Shown one piece after another: positions 11,966 to 25,292 of a stretch of DNA of 64,000 bases (position 1 is its first letter; each line of letters opens with the position of its first letter). Made by a program: the position numbers and the translations under genes. The stretch comes from Stenogyne calaminthoides (Eukaryota > Streptophyta > Magnoliopsida > Lamiales > Lamiaceae): positions 25,508-89,507 of the forward strand of contig JBBCBC010000197.1 in NCBI GenBank assembly GCA_037126765.1. Reading direction: 5' to 3'. The notes below the pieces were generated by a model. It searched no databases. It had not been told where the DNA came from and worked only from the letters and a program-made list of their open reading frames with translations.

Positions 11966-14000
11966 ACTGCAAAAATATTTTTTCACTATACATAAACTTT
12001 AACAGGAAAACACACCTTTTAATAATTAATATTAAAATTTCGCGAACATAGGGTTTTTTATGGGCAGCCTCCTCCCCCTTTCTCCCTCTCCAAAAATCCA
12101 TAATAGTGTTTATCCTTTCAAATATGTTCATTCATCGATATTAGTGGAGTTCTAGATCGAACCCTTAAAGAGTAGATTATCATTTAATTTTTTTAAGTTT
12201 TAAATTGTCTTTTATTTTGTAGGTATTAGATCTGAATTATCTGTTCAATCCTTGTGATAATTATATTACTCCATTGTCATCCGTCGCATTTCTTGATCGT
12301 GTATTTTGATTTCTCTCTTTTCTTTTTGAGAGCCTTTGATTCCTCTCCGAGTTGAAATTAAGTCTTTTGTTTAATGGATCTCTGAGTTGAGGGCTTCATT
12401 GTGTATTTTTAGTGTCAAGTGTATAACAACATAGGCATCGGAAATCAAATCATAGAAAGTAGTATTGGATCGCAGACAGAGTGTGGTGGATCGATGAGTG
12501 AAACAATCTATAATAGGGATTGATGTCGGTGACTATATGATGAAGATATTTTATAAATTTATACTAAAGCAGCTTAGTGATTACGTTATTTGTTTTATTC
12601 GTAAAAAAGTCAATAATTTGGCTCATCATTTTATTGGGGCGTTTGGGTTATTTTCAAGTCTTTATTATTAAGTTGAGCCTCCAACTGCTATGAACGACCT
12701 TTCTTGATATTTATTATTTTTGTAATTAAGTTATAAGAGTTGTTTTTTGTTTTAAAAAATAAAATAATAATTAATAGTACACTGTACATCCATACCTTCA
12801 CTATCTTGTCACTTACATTTTTATGTTTAAGTGGGACATGCATAATTATTTGTACTTGGGATGAGCATTATTATGTAAAAATAAAAAATCATAAAATCGA
12901 ACCGAACTAAAATTTTACTTCATTTAATTTGGTATTCGATTTGATTTGATTTGGTTTTGATTTTTATTTTCGATTTTGATTTTTAAGGTAAAATTATGAA
13001 TAATCGAAAATTGAACCAAAAATAATACACTCAATATAAATAATTTCGCTCTAGTTCATTTATTCATTTTCTAATTGAAATAATATACTATATATACACT
13101 ATATGTTGATTGTTAACTTGTATATTAGTGCAGTACAATTGGGACTTTGTGTTGTGTTATTTGATTTTCGATTTTTGCAATAAAAAAATAGATACGTGCT
13201 TTTAAAAATTGTTTAGTTTCACAATGTTAAATAATTTATATTTTTTACCAAAAAAAATCGATTCGGATCAATTATGTAGTGAAATAGGTACGTTTCGATT
13301 AATTATAATAAATATTTTAATTATTACTATTTTGTTATTTCAATTGAATTCGATAACCGAGTAATCGAACGTCTACCCACATGGACAAACTCTGGATTTC
13401 CTATTTTTTTGCATTAATTTAATAAGCATCACTTGTAACTTTAATTTTAAAAAGTTGATACACAGGCAGGTTCGAATCCTCTCCTGTAAGTTGATCCCAA
13501 ATTTTAAATACCAATTAGTATTTCTTTTTCGCCCTGAATTTCTTCTCAATGCAACGCCCTTTCTTTTATTTCTGCTCCAAGCTTTCAAACTCACTTAAAT
13601 TTTATACAAGAAAATAAATTTTGAGCACTACTTCCTATATTCATTTCTCTCTGAAAGGAAAGGAATAAAAAATGAAGTATAATTGGAGACGACATGCACA
13701 GTAAAATACGGTATAAAAATAAAGAGCAATAAAATATTATTGTCGTTATAAACTGGACAAATTGCAAAAAACAGAAGTTACAAATATTATTGTCGTTATA
13801 GAGTGCACAAATTTCAATTGTTAATGTAATGGCTCAGCACCTACAACATTAATATGTACATTAATAAAATATCAAAATGTCCATCTCTTAAAAAAGCAAG
13901 CCATGAGGTTTATAATACTTTTATACTAGGGTGGTCTGCACTCGGATTATACATCTTACTAGTCATTGACAATATTCAAAATAACATTTAAAAATGATTT
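11966..14000. other. Intergenic region without recognised gene
   Basis: AT-rich. The stretch at about 12850-13380 begins GGGATGAGCATTAT, holds AATCGAACCGAACT and mirrored TTCGATTTTGATT motifs, and ends CCGAGTAATCGAACGTCTACCC, resembling a CGGTT-rich transposon remnant. A T-loop-like GGTTCGAATCC at 13470 has no tRNA partner arms. Nothing else is evident. Confidence 0.4.
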
Positions 14001-14014
14001 TTGGCAACTGAATG

Positions 14015-17000
14015 TCAAGCAGCATAATCCCCATCGTAATATTTGTCTTCTGGGTAATAAAAAGTCATCACAGTATTGCCACCGAATTTTCGGCCGCTGA
14101 GAGCGCTCTTCGCCTTGGTACAACCACCAGTATCGGAGTATTCCAAGAATACCTGTAATTTATCTCATCAAGGATACCGGGATAATCAATCTAACTCATA
14201 AAAGTAAGAAATCGGAAACTGTTTTTTGTGTGTGTTTGCACTCTCTATTTTATAGATGAGAAGTGTTTTTTTTTTTAAGTTTCAAGACAACTTTTTCAAA
14301 TTTTAAGTGTTTTTCACTATTCATTAGTGTTCTAAAACATGCCCTTTAACGTTAAACTTTGTGATTTTCTTTCCTCAGATTCACTTAGGCTCCATTTGGA
14401 TGGATGGATTTGGAAATCCATGGATTTCACACACAAATCATACTCTCTAATGGATTTACAAACAACTTAAATTTGAGAGTTTAGGAAAGAGAGTGAAGGA
14501 GGAGAGTGGGAAGGGTAGAGATGAGGATTTTCACAAATGACTAGGTTTTGATGAGGATTTAAAATCCCTCCATTTTAAACTAGACTCTCAAATCTAAGTA
14601 TTTGTAAATCCATTGGAGAGTGATAATTTTTGTGTGAAATCCATGGATTTCACATCCATCCATCCAAATGGAGCCTTGTTTTTAAATGGCATTAGCTGTT
14701 TTACTAAAAGGTATTAGTTGATCAGAATTAACTGTTATCACTGAACAATATTAGTTGTGCACCAGTTGCATGGTGCACCCAAGTGTTGCTCAACTTAATT
14801 GGTAATAGAAATGAATTTCAAGAGTCTCCATTCCTATACGAGACTCCAAATTCTTCATACTGAATCCTCTTTCCAAGTAAATTAATACAGTATCAACTAT
14901 ACTATGATTATGCAAATTAAATCAGCATATTTCAGATATCAATAGAAAATACAATGAATTGAGTTTCTCTGTACCTTTCCAACACCTTCACTGTGGGCAA
15001 CATTTGGAGCAGGGCGAGGAATGACAATATTAATCAACTCTCCTGCAATTTCACAAAGAGATAGCACATTCACATAGTCAAGAGGTGAACATAAGTTGGA
15101 AGAATGAGGACCACAGAAGTAGCAGCAAATGTAATATCTCCAACTCCCTCCAACGCAATTTAATTGTCATTTAAAGATGTTTTACACGGATCAAGAATGT
15201 CATTAAATAACAATGAATATATGTGATGTGACATTTTTACACTTTTGTTTACCTACATGGAGTAAATTTGCTTAGTTAAGCATTCTATCACAAAAAACAA
15301 GTAGAATGGCAAAATTGGAATATACTATTTAATTCTCCTAAATTAGTGCAAAATGGTGTGTGGTTGTTTCGGGATTTAATTAGGACATGATTTAACTTTA
15401 TATATAATTAATGTGCAAGAGTGTGTGATGTTGTATTGTTATATTATTTTTTTATTGTAATTTTAATGATTGAATGATTGTGTAATGATTAGTGTGTTTA
15501 ATTGGAACCTATAAAACTGAGAATAAAATGTGAAAAGTAGAAAGACCTATAATATAACTAACTAAAAAAACCACTTTATCCCCTCAAATACTAATAAACA
15601 ATTCATAAATTAAATAATCGTATCTATAGTAAACGTCCAAACGAGTGTGAGGCGGAGGGAGTATAAAAGAAGACTAAAGTGGGAATAAGAAAACTATATT
15701 TGCACTAATGGTACATTGTATTATAATGGAGAAAAAAGGATATGAGTAGGGTTTATAGGTATTTGTAGGTACGATCATGTTCTTAAAAACCGGTTCAAAA
15801 ATTCCATGTAGAAGCAGTCTAGATTTTGAAATCCCAAATCTGGTTTTGTAATCCTAAATCAAACATTACCCAATAGAAGCTTCAATTCTTAAAAAGTAAA
15901 ACGAACATAAAGCATGATAAAGCTAAGAGGTGAATTATATACCAAATTTTCGGCATTCTTCCCTCATATCTTCAAGGATTTCTTCATATTCTCCATCATC
16001 CATCAATTCATCAGTAGTAACAACCTTGATGTAACCAAGAATGTGTTTCAGCAAGAGCAACACTTAAAAAACAACCATTTTTAGAAAATTCATTAAAAAG
16101 AAAAAAAAAAAAAGGTGGAAGGCAAAAGTACCTCAGTTAAGCACAAAATTTTGGTTGGAATTTTCATACTCACAGGGGGCTCAATTCCACCAACTGGAAG
16201 ATTCATCTCTCCAGCTCCCAGAACCATTTTCTAGAACACAAAGTAATAATTAGGAAAGTAAGATAAAAACCAAAAAAATTACGAGGCATAAAACTGAAAT
16301 CAGTAGTCAAGAACATAAAACCTGCATTGCTATATATGTTGCTGTGCCTGAGCTAGTATATTCTCCTGCTCAGATTTCAACTGCCCACTTTTAAAAGATA
16401 GCAACAAAACAAGTCAGAGTCAACTTTAAACATTATCTCTATAAAATGAGGTTAACATTATATCACAAGTCACCTAGTTATAACAAAAATGACTGATGAT
16501 GAACATGAAATTGATGTACAAAAGATATTCAACAAAGTCTAATGTAAACAAGTTTTACCGTGCTAGATTTTGTGTGTATTTTTTAAACAGTTTTAGTTGT
16601 TTCATTGAAAGGTAGTAGTCTGATAGTATTAGTAGTTTCATTAAAAAAGTATTAGTTTTTTACCAATAAAGTGATAGTTGCAAACTAAATTGCACGGTAA
16701 AAACTGTTTTTACATGAGACCAACTCGTGATATTCTAATTTATTTATTTATTTTCTATTATTTCTTTATTTACCTATCCTTCTCTCTTCTACTTTTTTTG
16801 GGGGTGGAGGGTGTAAAGCAACTATTCCTTGAAGAAAATCTATGAAATAGTTGAAAATACAAATCTTGCAAATTCTGTGATAAATAAAGGGCATCAATTC
16901 AAAGAAGAGCCACCTGATGGTTGCACCATTTAACAGTGAGTGTTTTATCTCCCACTTTTAGACCATTCAGAGCAGCACAAGCAATATCAGTAATAGATGG

Positions 17001-20000
17001 ATCCTGAATCAAACAAAGGCGGTTTGCAGAAGTAACATGAGCAGGTAAGGAGAAATAAGTCAAACCACTTAGAAGAGTCAGAATCCAGCACATTAACAAA
17101 ATTAAAGGAATATTGTCAATTCAGGGCCGAAAGTTGCTAAACTATCAATTTGGAATCTGAAAGATTTTTCATATCAATCGAGACCGTAAAATTAGGAAAC
17201 TATCAATGTGGGGTCTGAAAGACTTATAAATATTAAGACCATGTTGGCATCTTATACTTTATTATCCTTATTTATTAATGTAAATCATTAATTTTTTATT
17301 TTTACTTTCATTTCTTATTTTTTCCACTTTCAAGTGAAATTAATTACTCCATATCTTTTTTTTTTTTTTATTGTGATTTATAAAAATATTGTTGGATAAC
17401 TAGAAAATATAAGATGTCAAACATGGTCTTAGAATGTGAGTCCTATATTCGTAGTTTCTACCTTTTTCAGTCCCGTGATGGTTTTCTATTTTCAGGCATA
17501 ATTTTACAGTTTACTGTTCTTCAAGCCCAGACTTAATAAAACTCCTAAAAAAAAACATACAGGTCATATAATTCCATAAATTCATATCATTCAGAATGTC
17601 ATAAAGATATAAGTTTTACAAAAAAACAATTGTGGTCTAGACAAATTAGTTGCTATTAAACAAGTTTACAAACAAAATAGAATTTTTTTTTCATAAGCTT
17701 ACTGCTCAAGCACAACAAGTATTCTACCAACAAATGTGCATACCTTTGTACATGCAGAAACCATAACCTTTAGAATTTCCAGTGTCTCTATCTTTAACAA
17801 GGTCAAAGCCCGCTAAAGGGTCTACAATTGATCAATGGGAACATCAAACCGGATATACCATATTTGTTAAAAATGAGCTGTTTCAGAGTTATTACAACAG
17901 CTGGATTATTTAACAAGGAATCATAAATACTAAATTATCATACCCAAAACTCTCCAACAACTCTTTTATCTGAATTTCAGAAAAATAGTAGGGCACCCCG
18001 CCAAGAAATATACGATCAGTTCCCTCAGCTTCACCAGACATGCTATCAATAGAACACAAATGAGAAGAAATCCTATATGAAATAAAATGCATAGCACTGA
18101 CAACAAATAACAAACTATTATACAGAAGCATTGAGTAATCGATTCATTGCAAAGGTTATAACTCAAAAAATTGAGGTGAAAGGCCCTTCAGAACAATTAG
18201 AGAGTAAAAATCAGCTGACAATTGGAAGTTATAGCATCATAAAAATTATTCTTGCAGCATAGATTGCAAACAGATACAAGCCATCATTTGCACAGAACAC
18301 AACTTGGTGCAGAAGTTTAGCTGTAATTAACTCTTTCCCCCAAATTATAAGAGGATGGCTAAAATTAGTGATATTCAGCTGGGAAAAAACCTTAAAGCTA
18401 ATCATGACAAGATCGAATGGACAAAAAGCAGATCATATTAACTGCATCTTCGATTATGTTAAAAAAGCGAGTATAATAACTTGGACAAGTAATTTAATTT
18501 AATAATCTTCACACAAACCCAATCGCGCCCATCAGACAAGTAAATTTTGTAAAATGGACTGCTTAAAGCAGCTGTGAGTGGTACCAATACAGGGGGTCAA
18601 ACCAATACCTACAGATTGACTTTAAAGTTAAAATAATAGGATCACTCATTTCATTGTCAAATTGTTTCTCACCTTAGGGGGCGTTTGGTAGCCCAGTGAG
18701 ATAAACCCACCGACTGGGCCGACAAATACCCAAGCCCAGATAAAGTCAATTTTAGATTAGGTAGTGGGTGTTTGGTAGGAAATTTGGTTGCCCACGATTT
18801 GGTGCAAAACATGAGTAGGGTTTAGTAGAAAATGACCACATTACCCTTACTAAATTTATTATATTACAATTTTATCCTGTTTCAATTATATACGAGAAAG
18901 TGGCAGATCACTGTATTGTTTTTTTTATGTGAATGAATTTCGCGTTCATATTCATCGGATCCCGATCCAAAAATATTTTGAGAGACGACGAGATCTGACA
19001 GCATCGACTAACTCCATCACAACTTGAATCAATCACAACACTCCTGTATTTTTTTTTCTGTCTAGGTATTCTTCTGTTATTTGTTGTATTTGTGCATCTT
19101 TCTGTTCTTGAAACCTACTATAAATCCCATAAAACTCAAACCCATACCGCACACCAACATACACTCCACTCGATGGAAACAACCCTTTCAAAAAACCCCA
19201 AATCCACATTCGAGAATAGAGATACAGACGATCTGGTCAATGAACAAAAAAAAATTATTTCATGGAAACCCTAATTTTGGATGTCGCGAAACAAGGACAA
19301 AGACATAGATACAGACGGAGATTGTTCGACCACGAAGAGACAACCGATTTCGTTGAAAAAAACAAACGATTTCGATGAAAAAAAACAAATGATTTTGTAA
19401 ACCAAGAATGAAGAATACCTGGAGTCGTGTTTCAGAATGAGTGTTCTACCCACTGAATATGACGGTGGTCCATAGAATCCAAATGAAAATGATAGATGAA
19501 TAAAGGAACGGTTTATGTTTATATATACGAGGGGCTTTTTTGGGATTTCATACCGTACAACTCTGATTTAAAATCGGATCTAAAACGGTGAGATAGTTCG
19601 GCCAAAGACGCACAGTAAATAAGCGCGGGCTTGGGTCGTGGGCCTCTGAGATTAATTAAACTGGGCTACCAAAACACCCATCAGCCCACGATTAGAGTCC
19701 GATATCGCGCGTAGTCTGGGCTACCAAACGCACACTTAGATACTTATCTGTCTGTATAGAGTTCAGCTTACCAATCCACCAGAACAAAGCTACTAAACTG
19801 TAAAATTGACTAGCAAATTCATAGATAAATGCATAGGCCGGCAGGTGAAAGGAACCGCCAAGTGAAAAAACGAAAAATAAATAAAAAGTTAGTCAGTGTG
19901 GCCACTTACCCAGGTGTAAGTCCAGCAGCAGCTAAATTAAGATAAGGACTAGGTTGACTAGGACCAAGTGGTGCTGCAACAGTAGGGTTATAGTCTGTAG

Positions 20001-23000
20001 GTCTTCGAACTCTCACAGAGACACCCTAGTATAAACGCAGAAAAAGGTTAAGAGTAGAAATACCTAAGTTTTAAATATACAGCAACAAAAACCATAGCCT
20101 TTATCCCAGTATTTGGGGTAAGCCACATGATTCATTTTGTAATTGTGTTCAATCGAGGGAGGCACGTGCTCTCGTTAATATTAAGACATAGCATGTCTTT
20201 TCCTAATAGTTTATTTCTAAGTCTTTTTACCTCAATTTTAAAGATATATTTATGTGCTGTGTGTTTGCGTGAGGATTCCAGGACACATTAAACATAGTAG
20301 AATAAATTGTAACATCAATGGTAGAGAGGGAAATAGTGGGCATAAATGTTGAACCACTGGGAAAATGCAGGCAAGTATGGAAACTGTTTACCACATACAC
20401 TAACAGATGAAATTAAAAAGTTTAATTTCTGACCCATATTGCAATTATAAATGAGACGGAAGTTTTTACTTTCAAGTTGAGAAAATGCTGTGCTTTGACA
20501 CCTAGCTTAATTATTTGATACTCCCCTCGTTTCATAATAAGGGTCGTTTTAGAAAAAAAAATCAAATTAAGGAAATCAATTTTTGACATATTTACCCTCA
20601 GTCAATCTTAATATATAAATTCTAAAAGATATCCTTAATTTTTTTTTAGAAAAAAAGGATCTTTTAGGGATATATATGGGGGCAAATTAAGTAAATATGG
20701 CTGAAATGACACTTAATTTGATAAAAAAAAACCCTTAACATGAACAAAACTGCAGCTCTTAAGAGTTTAAAGCATAATTTTCTTGTTGAAGTGGAAAATC
20801 CTGTTGTTTCCGGTAATACAGCAAAACAGTGAATTCTTGAAATGTAAAACCAGGACCGAAGTCCAACACTGCTAAATAAAAGATGGATAAACAAAGGATA
20901 AGCTCAGCATACCTCGAAAACAATTCCATCAAGTGCCATCGCATTACTTGCCTCTTCTACAGTTCTCATCTCCACAAATGCAAACTTCTTTTCATGATTA
21001 ATGTACACATTCACAACTGCATCACCTGATATGCAAACATTTATAGGTTATCTTGGTGATACGAAACCAAGAGGCCTAGATACATAACATTGTGCCTTAA
21101 ACAAGAAAATGCCACAAACCAGGACCAGCAGAGTTTCCACCAATTGCAGTCATAACATGACTGAAAAATGTCGCGATAGTCTGCATAAAATTAAACAACT
21201 AAAGTAAGATATGCTACTAAAAAATCTGCAATATTAATGCCCAAGAACTTTCAGAAACACAAACTGATAAAAAACATAAAAACAATACATTTGCATTCAT
21301 TTTCAAGACTATGGCACGATTTCCCAAGGACTACATACTGAAAAATATATGGTATGGAAAGGTGAAATGACAAGAAATCAATACAACCCAATGATGGAGA
21401 AGTCTGTCAATCATGTACCTGCTCATTAGCTAACGGTGGAAGGCCACCAACATACACTCTACGCCAAGATGCCTTGTAGCCTAAAAAGTAGTCATCTAAA
21501 TCATTAAAAAAAAGTTCATCTAGGGAGGACATGTTCAAGAAAAATACATAAATCATCAAGCATCACCAAGTTACCTGCTGAGTCATAACTTGAATTGGCA
21601 AGCACGGCAGAACCTAACTGGTTAACCTAACAACAAACAGTCACGTTTTAAAAGATGATGATTGAAAAGGTTAACCTAACAACAAAACAGTCACGTTTTA
21701 AAAAGATGATGATTGAAAACACACAGAAAAAGAACATTATGGGAATATCATGAAAAGCCGTAAAAACAATCCAATGATCTGATATACCTGAGTAGTCTCA
21801 GAAGTAAGAATGTTTTGCATCACTCCAGATGCTGCTTGAGGAATCATGGGAGCTCCAGCTACATGTTCTTTATGATTAAAGATAAAAGAGAACATGATAT
21901 CAACCACAATTTCAAATATAAACATGAAGATATGCTGCCAAAACACAAAATGAAAGTTTGGCATTGTGACATAAAGCATGGAAATTTACAAAACGGCCAT
22001 ACTGACTTGAGGGATCAGTTTATTAAAAGTATAGAGAAAGCCTATTCTTACCTAGGGCTGTATACCATTCAGATTATATAATATGAAATAATATTCACCA
22101 CTGCATCTGCCTTACAGTTCAAGTCACAAATAACAATAGTTGCAGTTGAAGATGAAAAGGTCCAGCTATTGGAGCATCAGTTCCTCGCTCGCAAATATTC
22201 TACATCCCTCACACCCATGAGATGCATAGCGCATTTTTGCCTTCTTAACGAACGGTGACAAATCAAAAGAAGAAACCACACACAACAGCCAACAACATAA
22301 TGATGGATTTAGTAAAAATACTCAACGACTAACAAAAAAGATATGTAAAAACCAAAACATATATGATGCCATAAAGAAAAGAAAAAACTAAGGAAGCAAT
22401 TCAATCCAAGATCTTTTCATATGCAGCCAGAACATGTGTACATGCTAACCTGAAGGACTTTGCAAAGAAGAAGCAGCAGCAGCAGCAGATGGAGCCACAT
22501 CAAATCCACTGGTTCGCTTGCTGTCAACAAGATAAAAATGCCAAGATGATTAATTGAACAAAATTTAGAGATATATTACAGAGACTTGATTTTTTCAGTC
22601 AGAGGATTTGGGGGGAAAAGCCAGCAACATCCATGGACAAGGAAGGTAAACATCAGTCGGACTCTCGTGATTTTTCATGCAGCTAGGAAAGGGAACTGAA
22701 AAATACACAATACACTAAGAGGTGTAACTACAAAAACCTGCACAGAGAATTATGATACCAGTTCACAGCACATACGTGAAGAGCAATATCATTTTGATTC
22801 TGTCCATGTGGCATAGGCAACTTTGACAAAAGGACTCAATAAACATAATTATAACACCATATAATAGGCATACTATATTTAAAATTTCGAGAAATTAAGA
22901 CCTGCAGATACAGATTCAACTCAGAAAACATAGCTTCTAGCTATTGAATCTCCTTCCATAATAAGGTAAATTTGACTGAGGTGTAGGTTACCTATGAGAC

Positions 23001-24110
23001 TTATTATCTGATCGGGTGGGTGACCTCTGTCGATACTGCTTTTTCTCTGTCTCCACCGTGTTCTTGATACCTATCCATCAAACACAACGCATAATGTAAG
23101 AACATTCTAACTTAAGCATGCACAAAAAACTCAAGATTAATGGAGTGAGTAGTGACTACTCATGTTTCAAAAGTTGCTGCATGTACAAAGAGCAATTTCA
23201 AAGAAAATAAATCCTAATACCTGCTAGACTCCGGTTTCTTCTACTTCCATGATCCTCTTTTTGCTTCTTCCTCCATCATATCTCATAGTTGTTTGCCTGT
23301 CTTGCTTTTGATATTCATCTCTCTCCCCATTTTGATTCCAGTTTTTCCTCTTGAATCCTTTGTCATCTGAGCTATGTTCTGTGTACTGCAGGATAGAGAA
23401 TTTGAATCATTTCAATGACACAACATAGAAATCACTAAGTTTGAAATGCCCTCAAAGAGAAGCAATAACCAAATTAAAACACTGACAGTGATGTTTGTAC
23501 TGCAGTATAGTGAGGACCAAATATTAAACAATAACTCAATGCAGATGAAATTTACTTCAATTCCGACTTTCAAAACCAACTAAATGAAAATGTACCCTAG
23601 TCATTTCATTACAATAAAGGCAATTTGAAATCAAAAGCACCAATATGATACTCCAATTGACCTTTATCATTGTCCTTCATTCATAAAAGCCAGAAATATA
23701 ACATATTTTCAACAATTCTGTGAACTTGCATTATACCGCAAGTAAAGGTAAAATGAACAGATATCTAATGCTATCCGTTTTTTGTCACTTTTCAAAGAAA
23801 ACTCTGTATTATCGAACATGACCTGATTTCGTGAAACTTAATTTTCATAACCTCGGTATGCAATTCCATACTCTCATATGGTATAAATTATCAAACAGTA
23901 CCGTAAACATTTTCACTCGAGAGTTATTAGGTGCATAATCACAATCAAAATCACAGATATAGCATTCAATCGGACAAATATGCACCAATTTCTGACAATA
24001 TATAAACCAAAAATAATAAATAAAAACCTTGTGACGATGGGAGCGTCGATCTCCAGACGAGTTGTAAGGCGATGATCTCCTACGATCGTCTTTCTATCGT
24101 TACGAGGCAT
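14015..24110 (-). CDS. U2AF65: U2AF large subunit (U2AF65), complete, 18 exons
   Basis: Nuclear splicing factor; the family binds the polypyrimidine tract and contacts SF1 and U2AF35. Exons in coding order: 24028-24110, 23221-23385, 22992-23070, 22450-22520, 21788-21858, 21575-21626, 21419-21480, 21120-21180, 20913-21025, 19910-20025, 17944-18042, 17744-17821, 16914-17003, 16322-16380, 16132-16230, 15943-16024, 14975-15042, 14015-14152. Coding total is 1586 nt, about 527 residues, normal for plants. Order: short RS-like start (RRRSSPYNSSGDRRSHRHK), RRM1 (RRVYVGGLPPLANEQ, EKKFAFVEM), RRM2 (DRIFLGGVPYYFSE, NSKGYGFCMY, TDIACAALNGLKVGDKTLTV), then the UHM-type RRM3 (KILCLTE, EDMREEC, GRKFGG) ending YYDGDYAA. 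All introns are GT-AG. Seven small frame breaks are seen: near 24090, 23265, 21600, 21465, 17819, 17745 and a TA insertion near 16334. A poly-Ala run (GCT repeat) lies in exon 4. Confidence 0.93.
14388..14675. mobile_element. MITE with long inverted repeats (U2AF65 intron 17)
   Basis: Left end GGCTCCATTTGGATGGATGG and right end CCATCCATCCAAATGGAGCC are perfect complements over 20 bases. The pairing extends inward (CCATGGATTTCACAC, AATGGATTTAC, TTGAGAGT) for about 100 bases per arm. Flanks are TTA on the left and TTG on the right, compatible with a decayed Tourist-type duplication. 288 bp, non-coding. Confidence 0.8.
14690..14790 (-). repeat. Dispersed repeat family A, copy 5 (U2AF65 intron 17)
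   Basis: Short copy with TTAGCTGTTTTACTAAAAGG, ATTAGTTG and CACTGAACAATATTAGTTG, closing GCACCAGTTGCATGGTGCAC. It abuts the MITE ending at 14675. Confidence 0.55.
15362..15870. mobile_element. Probable MITE remnant (U2AF65 intron 16)
   Basis: Left end GGTTGTTTCGGGATTTAATT and right end, read on the other strand, GGTAATGTTTGATTTAGGAT form an imperfect terminal repeat. Related end motifs recur near 3050-3110, 50460 and 52120. No target duplication could be assigned. Confidence 0.35.
16560..16735 (-). repeat. Dispersed repeat family A, copy 6 (U2AF65 intron 13)
   Basis: Contains TTTTAGTTGTTTCATTGAAA, AGTATTAGTAGTTTCATT and AAGTGATAGTTGCAAAC, and ends ACATGAGACCAACTCGTG. The last part matches the right border of copy 1 (AGACCAACTC). 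Confidence 0.6.
18677..19735. mobile_element. PIF/Harbinger-like element, 1.06 kb (U2AF65 intron 10)
   Basis: Left terminus GGGGGCGTTTGGTAGCCCAG and, on the opposite strand at the right end, GTGTGCGTTTGGTAGCCCAG, 18 of 20 identical. TTA target duplication at 18674-18676 and 19736-19738. Sub-terminal repeats are present (GGTGTTTGGTAGG near 18768 and CTGGGCTACCAAAACACCC near 19661). Short frames inside do not resemble a transposase, so it is non-autonomous. Confidence 0.85.
20521..20700. repeat. Stowaway-like end sequence (U2AF65 intron 9)
   Basis: Starts CTCCCCTCGTTTCATAATAA, close to the CTCCCTCCGTxxC start of Stowaway MITEs. It then contains AAATCAAATTAAGGA and a mirrored TCCTTAATTTTTTTTT. 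No clear right terminus. Confidence 0.35.
21621..21719. repeat. 49-bp tandem duplication across a U2AF65 splice acceptor
   Basis: Copy one at 21621-21669 and copy two at 21670-21719 share GTTAACCTAACAACAAA, CAGTCACGTTTT and AGATGATGATTGAAAA. The first copy includes the first six coding bases of exon 6 and its acceptor on the minus strand, so an intact duplicate acceptor sits 49 bases upstream in intron 5. Confidence 0.85.
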
Positions 24111-24250
24111 TGCCGAAACCTAATTCCTGAATCTAATTTCTAACCCTAGCTATGAATTTCACAATCAGGGACAATAGGTATCGCAGTTCTGAATCTTCAG
24201 AAATATACACTATTTTGTTGGGAAATATATGGCCTGAATTATCAATTTTA
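24111..24250 (-). promoter_or_regulatory. U2AF65 5' UTR and proximal promoter region
   Basis: Sequence upstream of the start codon at 24110. On the minus strand it reads CAGGAATTAGGTTTCGGCA just before ATG. No TATA box is obvious, as is common for housekeeping genes. The transcription start cannot be placed. Confidence 0.35.
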
Positions 24251-24359
24251 AGCTAATTATGGCATCCCGCAATTCCAAAAAAATAAAATAAAAGGTAAAT
24301 ATAAAAAAGGATACAGGTCAGATAGATAAGAATACAAGACTTACAGCTTTCATAACAGA

Positions 24360-24500
24360 TTTTAAAAAGTCACAAGAACTTGTTGATAATCGAAAAGTTT
24401 AACTTATGTACATAAAAGTGCAACTATTAATATAGAACATATTTTGCACGCTTCATTTGGAATAGTTGCAACGAATGCTTTGTATAGATCTTGACGCTTA
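24360..24500. repeat. Dispersed repeat family B, copy 2
   Basis: Contains AAAGTGCAACTATTAATATA, TTTGCACGC, GAATAGTTGCAACG and TTTGTATAG, matching the copies at 5320 and 53880. It lies just upstream of the U2AF65 promoter region. Confidence 0.5.
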
Positions 24501-24849
24501 AATCTATTTTTGTCAGTCCGCCGCATACGATTTCGCTATAAAAAATACTCCTCCAATCTTCATGATAACTTGCAGACGCTATTCTTATTTTCACGTTGTT
24601 TTTAATGAATGAAGCTTTTTTTATTAAGATATAAAATGATAAATTAATTTTAAAGATACATATAAAAAGATAAGAGATAACTTTATAATACCCATTTTAA
24701 AAAATTATTTTTATCATTTAAAATACTAATAAATAATTATTTCACTTAAAAATCGATAATTTATTTTATCGTAAAAAAGGGAATTTCCATTCCAAAGAAT
24801 AAAGGTATAAGGTGTACCCCTTAAGAGAAACAATCTACAGCTTATGAAA

Positions 24850-25292
24850 ATTTACATAATAGCACCAAGGTCGAAGCATTACAAAACAAAAATTAACCCT
24901 TGTTTATCATAACTCTAGGATTATGCTCCCAATCTTCGTATGCAATATTAGGATTCCTAGTCGCCTTGACCGTATACCAGCTCCAGACTTGGGATTTCAG
25001 TTCTTCCAAAGATCTTTATCTTGGGCAATCTCTATTAAAAAAAAATAAAAGAATTTCTAGCCTTCCATAAGACTCTAAACCTTACTTTCCCAAAACACAA
25101 ACCATCGACGACTTACCATTTTTTCCTCTTAGAGTCTACTAAAAGGAGTAGACTCCCAATGGGTCGGACGGGAGCGCCAAAAGAACCCCCAACCACTTAA
25201 CACGCTCCATCCAAAATTGATAATGAAAAGAGCATTCAAACAGTAATATGTCTTACTTTTTCAAGGTTGTGTTTGACAAAAAGCACAATTAG
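24850..25292 (-). mobile_element. L1-type LINE ORF2, C-terminal part (3' segment)
   Basis: Minus-strand reading gives VLWKARNSFIF, LEELKSQVWSWYTVKATRNP and IAYEDWEHNPRV, the usual end of plant L1 ORF2 after the zf-RVT domain. It also gives NCAFCQTQ at the solo LTR border, a zinc-binding piece. Several frame breaks and stops show it is dead. It continues in the same reading direction beyond the LTR inserted at 25293-27411. Confidence 0.75.

Noticed and set aside
13440..13500. tRNA-like T-loop GGTTCGAATCC
   Set aside because: The T-stem does not pair (GCAGG against CCTCT), and no D-arm, anticodon arm or acceptor stem surrounds it.
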